From the NCBI RefSeq assembly GCF_900313065.1, contig NZ_OMPU01000005.1, forward strand, positions 10,224 to 74,223: a DNA stretch of 64,000 bases. The letters are read 5' to 3'. A model generated the notes under the pieces. That model was not told the DNA's origin and searched no databases. It was given only the letters and a program-made list of their open reading frames with translations. Shown here in pieces: positions 59,803-64,000 of the stretch (the stretch's first letter is position 1; each line of letters opens with the position of its first letter). The stretch comes from Kiloniella sp. EL199 (GTDB lineage Bacteria > Pseudomonadota > Alphaproteobacteria > Kiloniellales > Kiloniellaceae). The translations under genes were made by a program, and so were the position numbers.

Positions 59803-60162
59803 TTATGGCGCAGGGAAAGAGCTGTAAATTTCTTCTAGCAAGATATTGTGCTTTTTTATTGCTTCAGGACCTTGGTCAGGGCCGTCATAAAGGCCGAGTT
59901 CTCTTAACAGAATGAAAAAGCCACTACGCGGAATTGCTGGTTCACCGCGACTGACAGCAAGAGGTACCAGCGAGAGATCTCCGGCATTATGATCTGTTCG
60001 CATGATGTCTTCGAGTTTATGTGTCAGTTTGTGAATGATTTGAGGCCCAGGAATTTCGGCTTCTATAGCCAGCATGCGATAAGTGATCGTTTGGTGTTTC
60101 TTAGCTGTGTTTCTGAGTATCGTTCTGATTTTTTGTTCTGTGTCGGCATTCACGAAACGCAT
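59803..60162 (-). CDS. Conserved-looking hypothetical protein (119 residues)
   Basis: 119 residues, no signal peptide or membrane segment. The N-terminal IRTILRNTAKKHQTITYRML followed by AIEAEIPGPQIIHKLTHKLE resembles the helix-turn layout of alkyltransferase-like or MGMT-type DNA-binding domains (ITYxxLA), but the PCHR catalytic motif is absent. RGEPAIPRSGFFILLRELGLY looks structured and conserved. Function unknown. It is divergent from pgk and convergent with the secreted-protein gene. Confidence 0.6.
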   Translation of the reverse strand: MRFVNADTEQKIRTILRNTAKKHQTITYRMLAIEAEIPGPQIIHKLTHKLEDIMRTDHNAGDLSLVPLAVSRGEPAIPRSGFFILLRELGLYDGPDQGPEAIKKHNILLEEIYSSFPAP

Positions 60163-60338
60163 TTCCTCTGTTGTGATCCGCTTTTGATTTCAGACTTAAT
60201 GTAAAGCCCACTTCGGACTTGAATTTGAGCGAGCGACTCTGTACCACTTCCTTTAAGTAACAAGCTAGTTGTAAATAAGAAACCATTTGGGCGCCAGAAG
60301 TCTCATTAGAAATTTCATAAGAACCACAGGAAGTAATT

Positions 60339-61541
60339 ATGACCCAGTTTCAAACGATCGACGATCTTCAATTGAGCGGAAGGCGTGCGCTTGTCAGAGT
60401 AGATTTTAATGTGCCTATCAGAGATGGGAAAATCACTGATAACAGTCGTATTATTCGGGTGTTACCAACAATACGTGATCTAAAAGCGCAAGGCGCCAAA
60501 ATAATTCTGATGGCCCATTTTGGCCGCCCAAAAGGAAAGGTCGTTCCTGAAATGAGCTTGGCCCCGGTCGTTAAAGGGCTTTCAGATGCTTTGGACGGTG
60601 AAGAAATCGCTTTTGCAAAGGATTGTATTGGTGCTGAAGTTGTTGCTCAGATTGATACCCTTTCAAATGGTGAAATATTGCTGCTTGAAAATCTCAGGTT
60701 TCATGCCGGAGAAGAAGGGAATGATGCTTTCTTTGCACAGGAACTCGCGAAGCTTGGCGATGTTTATATTAATGATGCTTTTTCTGCTGCTCACCGCGCA
60801 CATGCCTCAACCGATGGATTGGCCCGCTTACTTCCTGCGGCGGCTGGCCGATTGATGCAGACGGAACTTGAGCATTTAACGCAGGCATTGGCGCACCCCA
60901 AACGCCCTGTTGCTGCCTTGGTTGGCGGAGCAAAGGTATCAACGAAGCTGGATTTGCTTGGTAATCTCGTGAGCAAGGTAGATGTACTGGTTATTGGCGG
61001 TGGTATGGCCAACACTTTTTTGAATGCACAGGGGATCGAAGTCGGACGTTCACTTTGTGAACACGAAATGGCGGATACTGCGCGTTCTATCCTGAAAGAA
61101 GCTGAAGCACAAAATTGTAAAGTGATGTTGCCTTGTGATGTAGTTGTCGCGGAAACACTGGCTGAAAACGTTCCGACTTCAACTGTCGAGACATCATCGG
61201 TTCCTGATAACCAAATGATTTTGGATGCAGGTAATCAAACGGCACAGGAGATAATTTCCGAGTTGAAAGATTGTAGGACACTCGTTTGGAATGGCCCGCT
61301 TGGATGTTTTGAAACAGAGCCGTTTGATGCGGCGACAAATTCTGTTGCTCAGGCTGCGGCTCGTCTGACCACATCTGGAGAATTGCTTACTGTTGCTGGT
61401 GGCGGTGATACTGTTTCTGCCTTGGCTCACGCCGGAGCTGAGAGTGATTTTTCCTATATTTCAACTGCGGGTGGTGCCTTTCTGGAGTGGTTGGAAGGAA
61501 AGACTCTTCCCGGGGTTAAAGCCTTGGAAGATGCGGCTTAA
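60339..61541 (+). CDS. pgk: Phosphoglycerate kinase
   Basis: 400 residues, full length. The N-domain has [29 protein letters not shown] and [15 protein letters not shown] (3-phosphoglycerate site). The C-domain has [41 protein letters not shown] and the ATP-site [11 protein letters not shown]. It makes ATP and 3-phosphoglycerate in glycolysis, or runs backwards in gluconeogenesis. AGGAAG precedes the ATG. No gap or fba gene lies in the window beside it. Confidence 0.97.
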   Translation: MTQFQTIDDLQLSGRRALVRVDFNVPIRDGKITDNSRIIRVLPTIRDLKAQGAKIILMAHFGRPKGKVVPEMSLAPVVKGLSDALDGEEIAFAKDCIGAEVVAQIDTLSNGEILLLENLRFHAGEEGNDAFFAQELAKLGDVYINDAFSAAHRAHASTDGLARLLPAAAGRLMQTELEHLTQALAHPKRPVAALVGGAKVSTKLDLLGNLVSKVDVLVIGGGMANTFLNAQGIEVGRSLCEHEMADTARSILKEAEAQNCKVMLPCDVVVAETLAENVPTSTVETSSVPDNQMILDAGNQTAQEIISELKDCRTLVWNGPLGCFETEPFDAATNSVAQAAARLTTSGELLTVAGGGDTVSALAHAGAESDFSYISTAGGAFLEWLEGKTLPGVKALEDAA

Positions 61542-61572
61542 TACAGCTCAATCAATCTAGTTTAAAAAAGCG

Positions 61573-61602
61573 AACTGGGGTCTTTAGAGAGGCCCCAGTT
61601 TT
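61573..61602. terminator. Bidirectional terminator between pgk and azlD
   Basis: AACTGGGGTC, loop TTTAGAGA, GGCCCCAGTT, with TTTT on the plus side and TTTTTT on the minus side. The stem is 10 bp with one G-T pair. It overlaps the last codons and stop of azlD. Confidence 0.8.
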
Positions 61603-61943
61603 GCCATTAAAACCAGTGCAGTTGCACCTGCTGTGACGCCTGCGAGTAAATTTTTTCTTGTGAGAAAGAAGACGGCGAGAGAGATGATTGTTGCTCCCGC
61701 GCGTTGTCCCAGGCCGAGTTCTGCCAGTGGTCCGATGGGAAGGAGGATCATGCGGGCGATTAATCCGGCGAGTAAGGCGTAAGCAACACAGGTAACCCAG
61801 CGGAAAACAGCACTGTCTTTATCCATTTTCCCTGATACAGCAACGCCTAGTCCTCGCCAAAAGTAGGTAACAGCAGCTGCAACCCCCAAGGCAGCCATTG
61901 GTGCCATGAAATCTGAATTTAGAAAGCTGTCCAATTCGCTCAT
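61584..61943 (-). CDS. azlD: AzlD-family membrane protein (branched-chain amino-acid export, small subunit)
   Basis: 119 residues with about four membrane helices. ALGVAAAVTYFWRGLGVAVSG and ALLAGLIARMILLPIGPLAEL are typical of AzlD. It works with AzlC as a two-component exporter of branched-chain amino acids and analogues. ATG 61943 overlaps the azlC stop as TAATG; a GTG at 61970 would overlap azlC by 28 bases and is not used. Confidence 0.85.
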   Translation of the reverse strand: MSELDSFLNSDFMAPMAALGVAAAVTYFWRGLGVAVSGKMDKDSAVFRWVTCVAYALLAGLIARMILLPIGPLAELGLGQRAGATIISLAVFFLTRKNLLAGVTAGATALVLMAKLGPL

Positions 61944-62677
61944 TACGATTGCGCTTTCCTGAGCTTGCACTCGCTGATCAGGAAGGCGATTGTTCCGGCA
62001 ATAAGCCCCGTGATAAGTAAGCTCCAGTTGGGGGTGAACAAAAAGGTTAATGGCCCAAGAATGGCCCCGAGAATTAGAGCTGTCGGACGTCCCGGTTGGG
62101 TAAAGTCAGCAAGAAAAACCAGCATAAAGTAAACCGGGTTCAGGAAGACCAACCCCATTGTTACCTCTACTGGTAACAGGCCGGGAAGGTGATATCCAAT
62201 ATATGTGGCGAACATACAAACCGACCATAGAGGAACAACAAAGCCGGTAAAGTATGGCAGGCGTTGTTCTTCTGGTAATTTTGGGCACTGTTTCATTGCC
62301 GCTGCCCATCCCGTAACGGCGATGAAGTTGCTCATGAAGTAATAAACAATTTTGGGCGTTGTTTTATTTCGGATAAAGGGCATTAAAACAATAGTCATGG
62401 GCATCAGACGGCAATTAATCAAAGCAACTGCCGCGGCAATTACGAACAGGGATGCGTTGATTGCGTAGAGTTCCATCGTGGCGATTTGCCCGGGCACGGC
62501 CCAGTTAACGGCCGTTGAAATAAGGGCGTGCCAGACTTGCAACCCGGTTTCACTGACCAGAGCACCAAACCCCATATAGGTGCTGCCCAATATGAGTGCT
62601 GGTATTGTGAGAGCATCTTTTGCTCCCTTGATATAAGCGGCTTGTCTAGAGCCAAAATCATCAGGTGTGTCGTGCAT
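61943..62677 (-). CDS. azlC: AzlC-family branched-chain amino-acid exporter, large subunit
   Basis: 244 residues, six to eight membrane helices. AYIKGAKDALTIPALILGSTYMGFGALV is the family opening (seen here as KDALTIPALILGSTYMGFG), and AINASLFVIAAAVALINCRLMPM and FMLVFLADFTQPGRPTALIL are also present. It is translationally coupled to azlD. Regulation is not evident in the short gap (122 bases) towards the kinase gene. Confidence 0.85.
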   Translation of the reverse strand: MHDTPDDFGSRQAAYIKGAKDALTIPALILGSTYMGFGALVSETGLQVWHALISTAVNWAVPGQIATMELYAINASLFVIAAAVALINCRLMPMTIVLMPFIRNKTTPKIVYYFMSNFIAVTGWAAAMKQCPKLPEEQRLPYFTGFVVPLWSVCMFATYIGYHLPGLLPVEVTMGLVFLNPVYFMLVFLADFTQPGRPTALILGAILGPLTFLFTPNWSLLITGLIAGTIAFLISECKLRKAQS

Positions 62678-62799
62678 ACCCGGCTTTAGACTCCGGATTA
62701 AAAAGAAGAGACCAAAAGCCTAGCACAGAGGATGGAATGAAAGCATCTGTTTTGTGCGGTGCAAAATATTTCAGGTAAAATAGTACGTCGTCGAGGGGA

Positions 62800-64000
62800 T
62801 CAAGAGGGTAATATTCTGGAGCCTGGTAGAACACATTTAACCGAGGTTCCTTTGCCTGGATCGCTCGTCATTTCCAGCTCACCGCCGTGTAGTCTGACTA
62901 ATCCTTGTGCCAAGGGGAGGCCAAGACCTGTGCCATCGAACTGTCGACTTAGGGTGCTATCAATCTGTGCAAAGGGTTCAAAGGCTTTTGGTATGTCTTC
63001 TTCAGACATCCCAATGCCGGTATCCATGACGATAAATTCGAAATCGCCATCATCATTAACCCCACCAGCAAGTTCTACGATGCCGCCAGATGGTGTGAAC
63101 TTGACTGAATTGGCGAGCAAATTGATAAGAACTTGCTTGAGTTTGCGCTGGTCTGCATGAAGCATTGGCAGTTTCGAGGGCAGGGAAAGTTTAAGTTTCA
63201 ATCCTGCATTTTCAGCGCGCTCAATCATCAGGCGTTGAACGGATACGGCCAGCTTCAGCGGGTCCGTTGCATCCTCCAGTAACTCTAGCTTGCCAGCTTC
63301 AATTTTTGCCACGTCAAGGATATCATTGATCACGCTTAGAAGGTGGCGGGCAGAAGTATGAATGTCGTGAGAATATTCGTGATATTGCTTGTTCCCAAGA
63401 GGTCCCAAAAGCTGTGATGACATCATCTCGGAAAAGCCGATAATGGCGTTAAGAGGCGTACGAAGTTCGTGGCTCATATTCGCCAAAAACTCTGATTTTG
63501 CCCTGTTGGCTACTTCTGCTGTTTCTTTGGCTGTTCTAAGGGCACCTTGTTGATACTGTTGCTCGGTTACATCTCTGGCGCTACCCCGGTAACCTGCATA
63601 AGCCTTGGTTTCGTTGGTATAAAAAGCAAGGCCACTTACTAGAAAAACACGCTCTTCACCTGATCTGCTCAGAACTGTCAGTTGTTCATCTCTAAAAGGT
63701 TTATGGGGCCCTGTTGCTTTGGTGTTTGCAAATATATGATTCGGTTCTTCTACAATGAGATCTTTGATACTGCGACCCAAAAGCTCACTTGGGTGATACC
63801 CCAGGGCCTTTTGGACCTGTGGTGAAACATAGGTAAAGTTTAGATCTTTGTCTGTTTCCCATGTCCAGTCAGAAACCAGTCGACTCATGTCATTCAGGCG
63901 ATTTTGCACAGAGTCCAGAATTTTCTTGAGTTGAGCATTTTCGTCATGAGGGCGTAAAACGACGGCAGTTGCACCGGGGTGTACGTTTGTTGCACTTATA
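62800..64000 (-). CDS. PAS-domain sensor histidine kinase, N-terminus beyond the window
   Basis: At least 399 residues; the frame is open from 62800 to the right edge, so the protein starts outside. A PAS domain (DWTWETDKDLNFTYVSPQVQ, GYRGSARDVTEQQYQQ) is followed by HisKA (FLANMSHELRTPLNAIIGFS, phospho-acceptor His in the SHELRTP motif) and HATPase_c with NLLANSVKFTP (N-box), DTGIGMSEED (G1) and GTGLGLPLAQGLV (G2). It is complete at its C-terminus, without a receiver domain. A GTG at 63909 is probably internal. Cognate regulator and signal unknown. Confidence 0.9.
   Translation of the reverse strand, partial: ISATNVHPGATAVVLRPHDENAQLKKILDSVQNRLNDMSRLVSDWTWETDKDLNFTYVSPQVQKALGYHPSELLGRSIKDLIVEEPNHIFANTKATGPHKPFRDEQLTVLSRSGEERVFLVSGLAFYTNETKAYAGYRGSARDVTEQQYQQGALRTAKETAEVANRAKSEFLANMSHELRTPLNAIIGFSEMMSSQLLGPLGNKQYHEYSHDIHTSARHLLSVINDILDVAKIEAGKLELLEDATDPLKLAVSVQRLMIERAENAGLKLKLSLPSKLPMLHADQRKLKQVLINLLANSVKFTPSGGIVELAGGVNDDGDFEFIVMDTGIGMSEEDIPKAFEPFAQIDSTLSRQFDGTGLGLPLAQGLVRLHGGELEMTSDPGKGTSVKCVLPGSRILPS

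Noticed and set aside
60791-61430. Several open frames antisense to pgk
   Set aside because: pgk is unambiguous on the plus strand; the antisense frames lack start signals and motifs.
1-64000. tRNA, rRNA and CRISPR arrays
   Set aside because: No cloverleaf-like or conserved rRNA segment and no regularly spaced repeats were seen in the gene-free stretches, all of which are short.

Overview
The window looks like a Gram-negative alphaproteobacterium, probably marine. The support is an E. coli-type MntR, a MarR-type exopolysaccharide regulator next to a NusG paralogue, a DUF6356 protein, AzlCD and an Fe/Mn superoxide dismutase, at moderate GC. The genus cannot be named from the sequence. The left 41 kb is a surface-glycan island; the right 23 kb is ordinary chromosomal metabolism, metal transport and signalling.

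Positions 1-842 hold an IS5-family (IS427-type) element cut by the window edge, abutting a decayed IS200/IS605 TnpA remnant. Positions 971-3790 (+) encode a methyltransferase, a GT4 glycosyltransferase and a PhyH-type dioxygenase. They converge on a very long minus-strand gene train running from 37987 down to 3776: 32 genes, most overlapping or a few bases apart, with no terminator seen inside. The train starts at a good sigma70-type promoter (38013-38041) next to a 15-bp palindrome. Its first two genes are regulators: a MarR-like winged helix fused to a Rossmann domain, then an RfaH/NusG-type antitermination factor.

The train encodes a pseudaminic-acid type pathway (PseB, PseC, PseH, PseG and a PseF-type CMP transferase). 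It has two NeuB-family nonulosonate synthases; one is fused to a cupin and followed by a HAD phosphatase. It also carries a fused SpsF-type cytidylyltransferase/class-III aminotransferase, a PIG-L deacetylase, acetyltransferases, two ATP-grasp proteins, a PhyH dioxygenase, two asparagine-synthase-like enzymes, methyltransferases, two GT4 enzymes, two unusual GT-B-like proteins and a PglK-like ABC flippase. Divergent to it is a UDP-glucuronate-epimerase-like gene, and beyond that a third asparagine synthase. No Wzx, Wzy, initiating transferase, ligase or Maf gene was seen, so export and attachment of the glycan are partly unexplained.

From 41.3 kb on: a secreted esterase; a ProC-like reductase; an M20 dipeptidase; a YeiH transporter; an amine/amino-acid cluster (Lrp regulator, FAD oxidoreductase, LysE exporter, serine-glyoxylate-type aminotransferase, GlxA-type regulator); and a CigR-like secreted protein. 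Next is a TroA/YtgA-type manganese (or iron/zinc) ABC transporter whose first permease carries a C-terminal DtxR-like domain. It is divergent from mntR and has an MntR-type operator overlapping its promoter. Then come sodB, a secreted crystallin-fold protein, pgk, azlCD and a PAS histidine kinase running off the right edge.
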